64,000 nucleotides of DNA from an uncultured Pedobacter sp. GTDB taxonomy: Bacteria > Bacteroidota > Bacteroidia > Sphingobacteriales > Sphingobacteriaceae. The position numbers and the translations under genes were made by a program. The notes under the pieces are model-generated. The model was not told where the DNA came from. It was given only the letters and a program-made list of their open reading frames with translations, and did no database searches. Of this stretch, positions 45,374-56,400 are shown piece after piece (the first letter of the stretch is position 1; every line of letters begins with the position of its first letter). The stretch covers positions 1 through 64,000 of the forward strand of contig NZ_CAMLHF010000001.1 in assembly GCF_946479715.1 (NCBI RefSeq), written 5' to 3'.

Positions 45374-45392
45374 ATTCATCAGATGATCTGAT
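45374..45392. promoter_or_regulatory. Operator-like site before the Fsr-type pump gene
   Basis: ATTCATCAGATGAT (45374-45387) matches the site at 44669 with one change; ATCAGATGATCTGAT (45378-45392) is a perfect palindrome with a single central base. It lies only 13-30 bp before the pump ATG. Confidence 0.6.
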
Positions 45393-45401
45393 CTGAAAAA
45401 T

Positions 45402-46634
45402 ATGGAAAAAACATCTTTTACAAACACTACCGTTATCGACGCAAAGAGGATTACACAGCAAACAGTATTCTCTATTTTATTCACAATTAGTTTTACGCAT
45501 TTACTTAATGATATGCTTCAGGCAGTAATTCCTGCTGTATATCCTGTAATAAAAGAAAAGTTCAATCTTACTTTTGCACAAATAGGCCTTATCACTTTCA
45601 CTTATCAGCTAACAGCATCAATATTGCAGCCGTTTATTGGGTTTTATACAGATAAGAAGCCCCGTCCGTATTCACTTGTTATGGCAATGGGGTTTACACT
45701 CTGTGGACTTGTAGCCGTGTCATTTGCTTCCAGCTTTTTAAATATCCTTCTTGCGGTAAGTTTGATAGGAGTAGGGTCTTCAATATTCCATCCGGAATCT
45801 TCGAGGGTGGCCCATTTAGCTTCCGGAGGTAAAAAGGGACTAGCACAATCTATTTTTCAGCTGGGTGGAAATGCAGGTAGTGCTATAGGGCCGCTTTTGG
45901 CAGCAATTATAGTTGTTCCCCATGGTCAATTTTACCTTATATGGTTTTCATTAGCTGCAATTTTAGGTATTGTAGTACTGTCTAGAGTTGCAAAATGGTA
46001 TCAGGAACAATTGGCATTAAAGGCATTAAATAAAAGTATTGTTAAGGAAGAGATTCATCATAATTTATCTAAGAACCGAGTGGTACTTTCCTTAGGTATT
46101 TTAATGGTACTTATCTTTTCAAAATACTTCTATATGGCTAGTATGACTAGTTACTACACATTCTACCTAATGGATAAATTTAATGTGTCGGTGCAGCAGT
46201 CTCAGGTCTATCTATTTGCTTTTTTAGGGGCAGTTGCTGCCGGTACGTTAATTGGAGGGCCATTAGGAGATAGATTTGGCCGTAAGTATATCATCTGGAT
46301 TTCGATTTTAGGCGCAGCGCCATTTACATTACTGCTGCCGTATGTTTCTTTATTCTGGACAGGTGCTTTATCTGTTATTATCGGCTTAATTATTTCTTCC
46401 GCATTTTCTGCAATACTGGTTTATGCAACCGAATTGGTACCCGGAAAGGTGGGTATGATTGCGGGGCTGTTCTTCGGTTTTGCCTTCGGAATGGGTGGGC
46501 TAGGCTCTGCAGTTCTGGGTAAGCTGGCGGATCAGACCAGTATTGAATATGTATTTAAAATTTGTGCTTTTCTTCCTTTGATTGGGATTTTTACAGGATT
46601 CCTCCCAAATATAGAGGGTAGTAAAAAAAGATAA
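45402..46634 (+). CDS. MFS transporter, fosmidomycin-resistance (Fsr) type
   Basis: A 410-aa transporter of twelve membrane helices of the MFS Fsr subfamily: THLLNDMLQAVIPAVYPVIK in helix 1, the loop segment GFYTDKKPRPYSLVMAMGF, GSSIFHPESSRVAHLASGG, and the second-half motif GGPLGDRFGRKYIIW. Relatives export fosmidomycin and similar compounds by proton antiport. The real substrate would be the FadR-type regulator's ligand or a related compound. Confidence 0.9.
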   Translation: MEKTSFTNTTVIDAKRITQQTVFSILFTISFTHLLNDMLQAVIPAVYPVIKEKFNLTFAQIGLITFTYQLTASILQPFIGFYTDKKPRPYSLVMAMGFTLCGLVAVSFASSFLNILLAVSLIGVGSSIFHPESSRVAHLASGGKKGLAQSIFQLGGNAGSAIGPLLAAIIVVPHGQFYLIWFSLAAILGIVVLSRVAKWYQEQLALKALNKSIVKEEIHHNLSKNRVVLSLGILMVLIFSKYFYMASMTSYYTFYLMDKFNVSVQQSQVYLFAFLGAVAAGTLIGGPLGDRFGRKYIIWISILGAAPFTLLLPYVSLFWTGALSVIIGLIISSAFSAILVYATELVPGKVGMIAGLFFGFAFGMGGLGSAVLGKLADQTSIEYVFKICAFLPLIGIFTGFLPNIEGSKKR

Positions 46635-46649
46635 TTTTTGCGCTCAATC

Positions 46650-46696
46650 GTACTCCTTTATTCATTAGATAGTAGTGGATTGGGAGTACTTTTTTA
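46650..46696 (+). terminator. Terminator after the Fsr-type gene
   Basis: GTACTCC (46650-46656) and GGAGTAC (46683-46689) pair around a 26-nt loop and are followed by TTTTTTT. The end overlaps the stop codon of the convergent SusD gene. Confidence 0.55.
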
Positions 46697-48292
46697 TTTA
46701 TCCCACCATACCCTTGATGTTAAAGCATCACCACCATTTAATCTAGCAACTGCAGCTCTATAGTTCACAGGATTATTCAAAGCTTCAGATGATAGGTATA
46801 TCATTCTTCTGGGGATTGTTCCATTGGTTACATTACTGGTATAATTAACAGGTATCAATTTAGGGTAGTCTGATCTTTTCCAATTTAACCACGATTCAAT
46901 AAAATTAAAGTTGGTGCCCGTAGCCACCCAATACTGGGTGTTGATTTGATTAAGGGCCATTTCCAGGTCAGATTGCATTAGTGGATGCTCATTTACATAG
47001 GTATTGATGATTTCAGGGGCTATTTTTGCTTGTACATCCTGCTGTTCCATTGATTGCAATGCGCCTCTAAGGCCATTTGAATAATGTTGGGTCGCAGTGC
47101 CGGAAACATTCCACCCTTTCAATTTTGCCTCAGATAGTAAAAGTTCTGTTTCGGCATATGTTATAATAAAAATTGGTCCGCCAAGTTTCAAGTAAACAGA
47201 GGTTCTTGGTCTTGAATATTTACCTAGAGGAGCCAAATCAGCACCTGAACCTGTTCCCCCGGGATACATTGGATGTTTACTGATATCTGTATTTCCTCCA
47301 AGCAGGTCATAACCGTTGGGCAGCCCGATTTGAACTGATGCATCTGTATTTCCTGAAAGTGTTTGATTTATATTTTTTGCAAGTCCATCTTGAGGTACTT
47401 CAGCTATGACGCCCAATCTTGGATCTCCAGTATTTCTTAGGTAATCAATTAAGGTTTTGCTCCATTTAACTTCAATATAATCTGAAAACACACGTAATGC
47501 AACCGAAGAGCTATTTTGGCTACCTGAGCTCGTAGCATCAGTCATTAGAATTGCATTGTCATTTACATCGGAAAAAGCATGATCTGAAGCTTTTTCAACC
47601 CAAAGTCGAGCTATATCGGGTCGAATCTTGCTTAACCTCATTGCCACTCGTATCATTAAAGCGTAGCCAAACTTTTTCCATTTATTAATGTCACCGTCGT
47701 AAAGCAGATCCGCCGTTGGTCCGGGCTTGTCAGGATTCAAATTTACAATGGCTTTTTCCAGATCTAATAACATGGAATTGTAGATGTCTTCCTGTTTATC
47801 ATACAAAGGATATTTAATCCCTTGCCTGGCTTTTGCGGCTTCACTATAAGGCACATCTCCATAAGTATCAGTTATTCTTTGTAAAATTAGCACGAAAATC
47901 ATATCTCCAATACTGATCAGATTTGAATATTTATCAGCATCTTTTTCAGTTGCGAGTCGCTGCATTTCTCTTATTGTGGAGGCTTCTGCATAGCCCTCTT
48001 CAAAAATCCGCCCTTGATAATCCGTAAAGCTCGCTACATTTATATATTTATCCCCGTTATTATAGTAATAATAAGTAGACGCGAGTAACTGCGTCATTGT
48101 ACTTTGATAAAGCAACTGATAATAACCTTTATTTGCGAATTTTAACTGAGCCGTTGAGAGTAGACTATTCGGGTCAAAGTTTGAAGAATTGGATTTTGTA
48201 GGATCATTATTTATTTCATCCAGTTGCTCTTTACTGCAGCTAAACATAATTATCATTATTAAAATCAATGGAAGAATAATTACTTTTTTCAT
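46694..48292 (-). CDS. SusD/RagB-family outer membrane lipoprotein (locus 1)
   Basis: A 532-aa SusD-like lipoprotein. The signal peptide ends in a lipobox (MKKVIILPLILIMIIMFSC), so the Cys is near residue 19. The TPR-like core belongs to the SusD-like_2 branch (EQLDEINNDPTKSN, RITDTYGDVPYSEAAKARQG), often found with non-glycan SusC systems. It caps the SusC barrel encoded 9 bp upstream and captures substrate at the cell surface. Confidence 0.92.
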   Translation of the reverse strand: MKKVIILPLILIMIIMFSCSKEQLDEINNDPTKSNSSNFDPNSLLSTAQLKFANKGYYQLLYQSTMTQLLASTYYYYNNGDKYINVASFTDYQGRIFEEGYAEASTIREMQRLATEKDADKYSNLISIGDMIFVLILQRITDTYGDVPYSEAAKARQGIKYPLYDKQEDIYNSMLLDLEKAIVNLNPDKPGPTADLLYDGDINKWKKFGYALMIRVAMRLSKIRPDIARLWVEKASDHAFSDVNDNAILMTDATSSGSQNSSSVALRVFSDYIEVKWSKTLIDYLRNTGDPRLGVIAEVPQDGLAKNINQTLSGNTDASVQIGLPNGYDLLGGNTDISKHPMYPGGTGSGADLAPLGKYSRPRTSVYLKLGGPIFIITYAETELLLSEAKLKGWNVSGTATQHYSNGLRGALQSMEQQDVQAKIAPEIINTYVNEHPLMQSDLEMALNQINTQYWVATGTNFNFIESWLNWKRSDYPKLIPVNYTSNVTNGTIPRRMIYLSSEALNNPVNYRAAVARLNGGDALTSRVWWDK

Positions 48293-48301
48293 AGCGTGCA
48301 G

Positions 48302-51300
48302 TTATTTAAACTTCAGATTCAGATTTATACCAAAAGTTCTTGTTGCGGGTAATGATGCTCCCTCTATTCCTGCATAAGCAAAGCTGGGAGAGAACTGTGA
48401 TTCCGGATCTATATTCTTAGTATACTTCAGGATAGTTAATAAATTCCTTCCTATTAAATCAATTGAGGCATTTTTAAAAGGCGTTTTATTTAATATTTTG
48501 GACGAGAATGTGTAGCCAAGCACAACTTGTCTTAATTTTATAAAACTGCCATTTAAAACAGATAGTGCAGAAATATTTGTAGCCAATGCAGGGTAATAGT
48601 TGTAGGCAGGAACATTTGTGGTATTTGTTTCTCCATTTTCATACACGCCGTTAGCAACTATACCTGTTTCACGACCATAAAGCGTTGCTTTATTAAGGCC
48701 AAGAACATAGGAGTAATCTTCTGTAGCCGACAGAATTTTGTTTCCAAATTTATAATCTATTAGGAAGCTTAAACTGAAGCTTTTATATTGAAAGTTATTG
48801 CTGAACCCTCCGTAGAAAGATGGAAGCACACTGCCCATTGGTTTCATCTCTCCTCGCTTTGGAACTCCATCTGAACCAATAATAACGTTTCCATTCTTGT
48901 CACGTTCATAATCATAAGCCATAATCTGAGTTATCGACTTGCCAACAACAAGCGCAGTGTTAGCATTTAGTGGTCGATAAGTGCCGCCAAATGCGTAACT
49001 GCTGATGCCATCTATTGATATCAATAAGTTATTTATATGACTGGCATTAATTCCTGCCTTCCAACTAAAGTTCTCATTGGTTATTAAATTGGTTTGTATA
49101 GAAGTTTCAATACCTGTATTACGGGTTTTGCCTAAATTTACATATGCAGATGTGAATCCCGTAGTTACAGATTGTCCGGCATTAATAATTTCCTTATTGG
49201 TAATCCTGTAGAAGTAAGTGAAATCAAGATCTATTTTGTTGCCAAAAAGTTTTAAATTAATACCTGTTTCAAATTCATTTAAGGTGAATGGCTTTAGGTT
49301 GTAATTTGGTAAATCCCTCGAAAAATTTCCTAAAGGAACGCCGTTTACAGACTTGTCTGAAGAATAATAGGTCTGTGTGGTATAAGGTACTGCCGGTTCT
49401 CCACTTGTTTGAGCAAAACTGGCTCTTACTTTACCAAAATCCAGACCTTTTATTTTTAAAAAGTTAGAGAATATAAAGCTACCTGATACACTTGGTACAA
49501 AAATGCCCCTGTTATTTCTGGGAAGTGTAGAATATACATCGTATCGTCCGGTAGATGATAGGGTAAGGTACTTTTTGAAATCAATGTCGACCGTGTAATA
49601 TGCCGACTGGGTAACAATTCTTGAAAGTGCATTTCTACTACTAACGGCCGATAGATTATCGACTGTGTACAAATAGGGTATGATAAATTGGGTACCGGTT
49701 AACTCATTGGATTTTGTTCTTCTATTGCGAAAGCTTGCACCTGCAGATATATCTATGTTTAGGTCTTTAGTAATATCCCGGTTCCCCGAAAGAAGAATAT
49801 CGGTATTTAATTCTGATGTTTTTGATTGATTTAGGGCATTTATACCACCCTGGCCATTTATAGAAAAAGCCGTTCCTGTTGGTACTATGCTTATAATGTG
49901 GTCATTACTAATATCGTAGCCAAATCTTCCCTGTACGAACACCCTATTGCTCAAATCGTATTTGAAAAGCGCTGAGGATATAAACCTGTCGCGCGTAGCA
50001 TTGTCTTCTTTTTTATTGATGGTGAAATATGGATTGGTTTTATATTCATCCGCATTCCACCTGGTTTCGGCTCCGGTATTTAGATCATATCCCGGAGCTA
50101 AAAAGGCCTGATCTGCACTTGTAGCTATGGCATTGATGCCATAATTTGGATTAATAGGACCATCGCTAAGGTATGATCTGTTTTTACCCCGCTCATAAAT
50201 GTAATTGCCATTTAATGTGAGTGTGAGTTTTTTGGTTAGGTCATATGAAGCAAATATGTTTGAAGTTTTTCTGTTCAGATCGCTATTTCTTAAAATAGAT
50301 TGATAATCGAGAATTGAAGCAGATGCATGATAGCTGCTTTTATCCGATCCGCCATTTAAAGAAATGGTATTTGTAAATGCCGGCGCTGTTCTATAGAATT
50401 TTTTTATATTGTCTTTTACTGGCACATACGGGCGGGTTTCTCCGTTAATTTGCACGCTTGGCTGTCCATCCATCTTTTCTCCCCAGCTAAGTATACCGGT
50501 TGCAATTGCTCCTGCAATGCTTTGTGGTCTTAAGTTTTGTGTACCCTGACCATATATGTATTGATAATCAGTATTATTTACAGGATTGTCAAATGAGAAA
50601 TTAGAATTGTATTCAATAGAATTATCCGATTTCTTTTTTCCACTTTTAATTGTAATTATAATCACACCGTTTGCAGCGCGTGCGCCGTATAAAGCGGAAG
50701 CGGAAGACCCTTTTAATACAGTAATAGTCTCTATGTCATCGGGGTTGATGTTACTAATTCCATCCCCATAATCAACACCTCCATATTCATTTGCACTCCC
50801 ACGCTGAGTATTATCTATAGGTATCCCATTAATAATAAAAAGAGGGGGGCCTGCGTCTTTGCTTGCCGCACCTCTTAGCAGTATTCTGGCAGAAGAGCCT
50901 GGTCCTCCATTCACACCACTTACATTTAATCCCGCTACAAGTCCTTCTAATGCCATAGCAAGGTTTGATTCCCTTGCCTTTGTTAGTAAAGAACCGTCAA
51001 TAGTTGATACAGAATAACCTATCTTTCTGTTCTCTTTTTTAATATTTAAGGCTGTTACTATTACTTCATCCAGCAGCTTAACTGAATCAATATGCTGATC
51101 TTCCGTTGCTCTCGGTTTTATAACAATAAGGTTGTTGGGAAGTAATTTATAATTGTAATTAGTGTTAATAAGAATCTGGTCAAGCACTTTAAAGGTTTCC
51201 TCATTCTTTACATTAATGGTAATTTTCTTATCAGGAATTTTACGTTCACTAAATACAAATCGATAAAAGGTCTGATTTTGTATCTCATTAATAACTTGAT

Positions 51301-51406
51301 TAAAACTTGCCGATTCGAGCTTTAATGTCACTTTCGTTTGCGAATGGACATTAACTGCTATCATAAGGAAGCAGAAAATCAATACTTGTCGCATCGTCTG
51401 CATCAT
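48302..51406 (-). CDS. SusC/RagA TonB-linked transporter with STN domain (locus 1)
   Basis: A 1034-aa outer membrane transporter. After the signal peptide comes a Secretin/TonB N-terminal (STN) domain (about 22-95, ending PNNLIVIKPRA), then at once the TonB box (DEVIVTAL), plug (about 120-260, GVNGGPGSSARILLRG) and a 22-strand barrel. The carboxypeptidase-like domain usual in SusC is missing. STN domains pass a substrate signal to a FecR anti-sigma; the FecR and sigma genes lie just upstream, so it is a signal-transducing transporter. Confidence 0.94.
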   Translation of the reverse strand: MMQTMRQVLIFCFLMIAVNVHSQTKVTLKLESASFNQVINEIQNQTFYRFVFSERKIPDKKITINVKNEETFKVLDQILINTNYNYKLLPNNLIVIKPRATEDQHIDSVKLLDEVIVTALNIKKENRKIGYSVSTIDGSLLTKARESNLAMALEGLVAGLNVSGVNGGPGSSARILLRGAASKDAGPPLFIINGIPIDNTQRGSANEYGGVDYGDGISNINPDDIETITVLKGSSASALYGARAANGVIIITIKSGKKKSDNSIEYNSNFSFDNPVNNTDYQYIYGQGTQNLRPQSIAGAIATGILSWGEKMDGQPSVQINGETRPYVPVKDNIKKFYRTAPAFTNTISLNGGSDKSSYHASASILDYQSILRNSDLNRKTSNIFASYDLTKKLTLTLNGNYIYERGKNRSYLSDGPINPNYGINAIATSADQAFLAPGYDLNTGAETRWNADEYKTNPYFTINKKEDNATRDRFISSALFKYDLSNRVFVQGRFGYDISNDHIISIVPTGTAFSINGQGGINALNQSKTSELNTDILLSGNRDITKDLNIDISAGASFRNRRTKSNELTGTQFIIPYLYTVDNLSAVSSRNALSRIVTQSAYYTVDIDFKKYLTLSSTGRYDVYSTLPRNNRGIFVPSVSGSFIFSNFLKIKGLDFGKVRASFAQTSGEPAVPYTTQTYYSSDKSVNGVPLGNFSRDLPNYNLKPFTLNEFETGINLKLFGNKIDLDFTYFYRITNKEIINAGQSVTTGFTSAYVNLGKTRNTGIETSIQTNLITNENFSWKAGINASHINNLLISIDGISSYAFGGTYRPLNANTALVVGKSITQIMAYDYERDKNGNVIIGSDGVPKRGEMKPMGSVLPSFYGGFSNNFQYKSFSLSFLIDYKFGNKILSATEDYSYVLGLNKATLYGRETGIVANGVYENGETNTTNVPAYNYYPALATNISALSVLNGSFIKLRQVVLGYTFSSKILNKTPFKNASIDLIGRNLLTILKYTKNIDPESQFSPSFAYAGIEGASLPATRTFGINLNLKFK

Positions 51407-51450
51407 AAGCTTCGTACTCGGGTCTTGGTGGTAATTTTTTTAGAGGGATT

Positions 51451-52491
51451 TTAATAAATATATATAATATTCCCCTCTTTTTTATAGCTGAAATTTTCTA
51501 TATAACTCAAAGCATTTAATAGTTCATCGATGCTTTCTTTCTCAAACTTTCCCGTGAATGTATAATCTTTCTTTCTCTCATCATTAAACCTTATCTCAAC
51601 ACCATATTTTCTTTCAACATCTCGGGCAATAGAAACGAATGTTTGATTCTTGAACACTAATCTGTCATTTAACCAGGAAGTTTCCATTATGCTGTTGCTG
51701 CTGCTATCCTTTGAATTATAATAAGTCAATGGAACTATTGTATAATTAACACTGTTTTTGTCGGCAAGAGTAAACTTATGGTTTGGTTTTAATATGATCT
51801 TTTCAGCAGGTTTGTTATTCAATGTGACCTGAACAAGCCCTCTTACCAAAGTTGTTTCAATAAATGAATCATCCTCATAAACTTTTACATCAAAAGCAGT
51901 TCCTAAAACCTTTATCCTCATATGTTTCGTATGAATAATGAAAGGATGTTCAGGGTCTTTTTTTACGTCAAAAAAAGCTTCACCATTAAGATATACTTCC
52001 CTGGTTTTTCCGCTAAAGGATGCTGGATATTTTAATTGACTTTTAGCGTTTAAGTTTACTTCAGTACCGTCTTCAAGTATGATTTTTGATTTATCCCGGG
52101 TTGGTGTTTGCAAAACCTTCCATTCTGTAATATCATTGTTCCCGGCAGAATTATCCGGAATAAAAAAATGATATGCAGCAAAAGAACAGATACAAAAGGC
52201 AATAACAGCCGCAATCCGGTACCAGCTAACAAAGTTTCTTTTTATCGGTTCTTCAATATTTTGGATAAACTTAGGTTCTGGAACAGCTATTTGTTGTTTA
52301 ATCTTTTCAAAAACTGAATCAATATTATTGGCGGTTGGTTTTTCGTCGTTAAAATAACCGGTTAAATTTTCGTACTCACTCCTGTGATCCACACTTTTTG
52401 AAAGTAGTTCTTTAAGCTCAATAAGCTCTTTGGGTGAAATTTCACCGGCTAATCTTTTACCCAAAAGCTCCGTAAATCTTTGATCAGTCAT
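51451..52491 (-). CDS. FecR-family anti-sigma factor
   Basis: A 346-aa inner membrane protein: cytosolic N-terminal anti-sigma region (about 1-80), one membrane helix (about 90-110, IAAVIAFCICSFAAYHFFIP), periplasmic FecR domain (about 125-225, LEDGTEVNLNAKSQLKYP, GEAFFDVKKDPEHPF) and the Bacteroidota-specific DUF4974 domain at the end (FVSIARDVERKYGVEIRF). It links the STN domain of the SusC at 48302 to the sigma factor at 52532. Confidence 0.94.
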   Translation of the reverse strand: MTDQRFTELLGKRLAGEISPKELIELKELLSKSVDHRSEYENLTGYFNDEKPTANNIDSVFEKIKQQIAVPEPKFIQNIEEPIKRNFVSWYRIAAVIAFCICSFAAYHFFIPDNSAGNNDITEWKVLQTPTRDKSKIILEDGTEVNLNAKSQLKYPASFSGKTREVYLNGEAFFDVKKDPEHPFIIHTKHMRIKVLGTAFDVKVYEDDSFIETTLVRGLVQVTLNNKPAEKIILKPNHKFTLADKNSVNYTIVPLTYYNSKDSSSNSIMETSWLNDRLVFKNQTFVSIARDVERKYGVEIRFNDERKKDYTFTGKFEKESIDELLNALSYIENFSYKKEGNIIYIY

Positions 52492-52531
52492 TTGTGTTTT
52501 TGTTGTGTTATTATTATAGTACTGTTTTTAC

Positions 52532-53203
52532 TTAAAAATGCCTACAATACTCTAAAAAATAGTTTGTTAAGCTTATTAAAAAAATAAGACTTATAATTTT
52601 TCCGCTAATGTTTTGTTTATCATTATTACTGCATTTGTACTTAGCTTCTTTATATGAAAGTAATGTAATCCTTAGTTTATCAATAGCCCTGAAAAGCTGT
52701 GTTTGCACCGTTCTTGGAGATATATTTAGAATTTCTGCTACCTCTTTATATCTCATCCCATTTTCTTTAATCAACCTAAAAACCATTTTTGCCTGCAATG
52801 GAAGTTTTTCAATTGCATTATCCAGTTTAATGTGCAATTCTTTGCGCTCCAGCTCTTTCTCAGGATTATTGTTATCCGAGAATGGATATTCGCCCGACAA
52901 TTCTAATTCAGTCATATGGATTCCTGAATATTTTTTAAGATGTTTTAATGATTGATTTCTAACAGCAACAAACAGATATGTTTCAGGATTAATTACATGC
53001 AGGTTTACCTTTCTGTTTTCCCAACATTTTACGAATATTTCTGAAATAATATCTTCAGCAACCTCTTTTTGACTTACATAATAACAACAAAATTTAAAAA
53101 GTTTATTAAATAGTGCATAGTATAAAGCCTCAAAGGATTTAACATCGTCTTCAACGGACATTCTGGTCCACAGACTGGATAAGTCGGGCTTTACTGTTTT
53201 CAA
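52532..53203 (-). CDS. ECF sigma factor (FecI-like, Bacteroidota type) with hydrophobic tail
   Basis: A 223-aa sigma factor: region 2 (about 15-85, FEALYYALFNKLFKFCCYYV, ...DIISEIFVKCW) and region 4 (about 130-185, MRYKEVAEILNISPRTVQTQ). Usual members have about 190 aa. Here the final 30 residues include GKIISLIFLISLTNYFLEYC, a membrane-helix-like tail. With FecR and the STN-SusC it forms a cell-surface signalling set that should activate the SusC/SusD genes. Confidence 0.92.
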   Translation of the reverse strand: MKTVKPDLSSLWTRMSVEDDVKSFEALYYALFNKLFKFCCYYVSQKEVAEDIISEIFVKCWENRKVNLHVINPETYLFVAVRNQSLKHLKKYSGIHMTELELSGEYPFSDNNNPEKELERKELHIKLDNAIEKLPLQAKMVFRLIKENGMRYKEVAEILNISPRTVQTQLFRAIDKLRITLLSYKEAKYKCSNNDKQNISGKIISLIFLISLTNYFLEYCRHF

Positions 53204-53443
53204 TTGCTAAATAGATTGGTTTTTTTCCACTGCAATGTAGCGAATTAAAATAATTTCAAAAAAAATGAATTCGTTGTAGGCAATTTCTTTCCAAAACTGA
53301 TCTCTTCTCTAAATACTGGTCATTGTGTGCCGTCAATTGCTTTGAGCCATCAAAGAATTCGCTAACCAAGCTCGGTTACAATTAACCATTTGTACGCAAT
53401 TGACTGTATTGATGAAAATTATTAACCTAAACTAAACAAATGT

Positions 53444-56400
53444 ATGAAAATGAGGAAAGTTCATTCCACAACCAGTGCCCTAGAAATTACATTTTCTAGC
53501 ACAACCAGAGGCTTGCGGAAGCTAGTGCTCCTAGTAGTCGCTGCGCTTGGCTTACAGAATACCACTAAAGCAGAAGGTATTGTAGCAAACAAAAATTTAT
53601 TTCCAAATCGCGCCAAGGAGGTAAAACATTCAATTAATGTAAGTGAGACAGTCGCCAAGACTGTAACCGGATTGGTAATCGACGATACCGGATTACCGCT
53701 TCCTGGTGCAACTGTTGCCGCTAAAGGTACCAGTGCTATAACGGTTACTGGCAGTGATGGGAAGTTTACATTAAATGTTCCTGACAATGTTACTATACTG
53801 GTAGTTTCCTATATTGGTATGGAATCTCAGGAAGTAAACATCAGTAATTTAACCAACGTAACTATAAACTTAAAACCTTCCGGGAATGCAAATTTAACAG
53901 AGGTAGTAGTTACCGCTTTAGGTGTAAAACGTGAGAAAAAAGCGCTGACCTTCGCTGCACAGCAACTTGCAGGCACAGAGCTTACAAAAGCTGGAAGTCC
54001 GAATTTCATGGAGGCTTTAAGCGGTAAGGCTGCTGGTATTGATATCGGCATCAGTAACTCAGGTGTTGGAGGTTCAACAAAAACGGTATTAAGGGGTTCA
54101 AAATCAATTGCAGGAAATAGTGAAGCACTTTTTGTAATCGATGGAGTACCTGTAGTAAATAACAAAGGTGGGCAACCGGGTTCTTATGGTGGAACAGATG
54201 GTGGCGATGGTCTTTCTGCATTAAATCAAGACGATTTTGAATCAGTTACTATTTTAAGGGGTGCCAATGGAGCTATTTTATATGGTAGCCAGGGAGCCAA
54301 TGGCGTAATTTTAATTAACACTAAGAAAGGTCAGGACGGCAAAATTGCTATCGCTTTAAATTCTACAATAAATTTTAGCAATGCTGCAACATTACCTGAG
54401 TTTCAATTTGATTATGGTGCAATAGGTGGTAGCGATTACAGCTGGTCCAAAACAAAGGGGGATTATCAACGTAACTATATTGACGATTTTTTTCAGACCG
54501 GTGTAAATACTATTAATTCACTTTCAGTATCTGGTGGCAATGAAAGAACAACCACTTATTTTTCCTATGCAAATAATAACGCATCGGGCATTGTGCCAAC
54601 CAGCACTTACAATAAGCATAATGTTACCTTAAGTCAGGAAACAAAACTATTTGATGATAAGCTTACTTTGAGTGGAAATGTAAGGTTCTCTAACGAAAAG
54701 TCAAAAAATCGCCCTGGAGCCGGCTATTACAATAATCCGTTAACGGGGTTATATTTATTTGCCCGCGAAAGAGATTTTAATGATTACAAAACCAATTATC
54801 AAGTTTTTAATACTGAACGAAATCTGTATAGACAAAATTGGTATTCTACCGAAGAAAAACAAAACAATCCGTATTGGGAATTATATAATGACCCAAAACT
54901 TTCTACCAGTAACAGAGTAATTGCTTCAGCAAAAGCTTCATATGCATTTTTACCACATTTTAAATTTGATGTACGTGGGAACATTGATTATAATGACAGA
55001 TTATTAGACTATCGTTATGCTGCAGGGGGCAACTCGGTAAGCGTAAGTTCTAACGGAACATGGAATTACGCCAAGTATAATGACAAGGCCTTATATGGTG
55101 ATGCTATCTTAAGCTACGACAACACTTTTGGCAAATTCAGTTTGAATGGCGTATTGGGGGGAAGCATCCAGGATTACACGTTTAATGATGGGATGACTTT
55201 TGCCAACGGTACAACACCGCTTCAGTACCCGAACTTTTTCAGTTTCGCAAACCTGCCTTATAATCTGGTTATAAATCAGACCTACAGCAGAGTTCAGAAA
55301 CAGGGCTTATTTGCCAATGCTTCTCTAGGGTTCAAAGATATGATCTATGTAGATCTGGCAGGGCGTAACGACTACGCATCTACCCTGGCAACGACCGGAA
55401 ACGATTCCTATTTTTATTATTCGGCAGGACTATCTGCAATAATCAGCCAAATGGTAACCATGCCCCATGAAATCAATTTCTTAAAACTAAGGGCATCTAC
55501 CTCTCAGGTCGGAAATGAGGTGCCATATAATATCGTAAACCCAGGTAATGTTATCGGTGGTGCAGGTGGACCGAACGGCATAGGGGGAATTACCAGAAAT
55601 ACACAAACACCTTTTGCGACATTGGTACCCGAAAAAATAATCAGTAATGAGATTGGCTTGGAAAGCCGTTTTTTAAACGATAGGCTAACTCTTGATTTTA
55701 CCTATTATAAAAATACAAGTACCAACCAATTTTTATCTTTGCCAGCACCTTCGGGTTCCGGTTACACCTTTTACTACGTGAATGCGGGTAAGGTTACCAA
55801 CCAAGGTTTTGAGTTAACATTGGGCGGAGACCCGATAAGAAACGAAAACTTCCAGTGGAACACATCTGTTAACCTATCACGGAACAAAAACAAGATTGTG
55901 GAGTTGATTGCCGATAACCCCGGTTATCAGGTAGGTAGCGATAGCGAAGGTTTTAATTCAATAATCAAAGCTGGTGGGTCTTTTAACGACTTATACATTT
56001 TCAAATTTGCACGAAATGCATCAGGTCAGATTATATTGGACGATGCTGGGAAACCGAGTAAGGCTGCAACGCAGGAATATGTTGGAAATTTAAATCCAAA
56101 TTTGATAACCGGCTGGAATAACACATTTACATATAAAAAATTAAGTTTAAGCGCTCTGGTAACGGCTAAGTTCGGCGGTGTTGCTTTCTCTAAAACCGAG
56201 GCTTTCCTGGATTCTTACGGGGTAAGCAAAAGAACTGGCGAAGCACGTGATGCTGGAAGTATTCCGATTAATGCCATACAGGGTACTACCCCTCAAAGCT
56301 CAATTGACCCGGCGCTGTACTATTCAACAATTGGCGATAGAAATGGGATTATGGAGCCTTATGTATTCTCCAGGACCAATGTCCGCTTGGCGCAGTTATC

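Noticed and set aside
53827..54165. 112-codon minus-strand ORF inside SusC locus 2
   Set aside because: Antisense shadow of the carboxypeptidase-like and plug domains.
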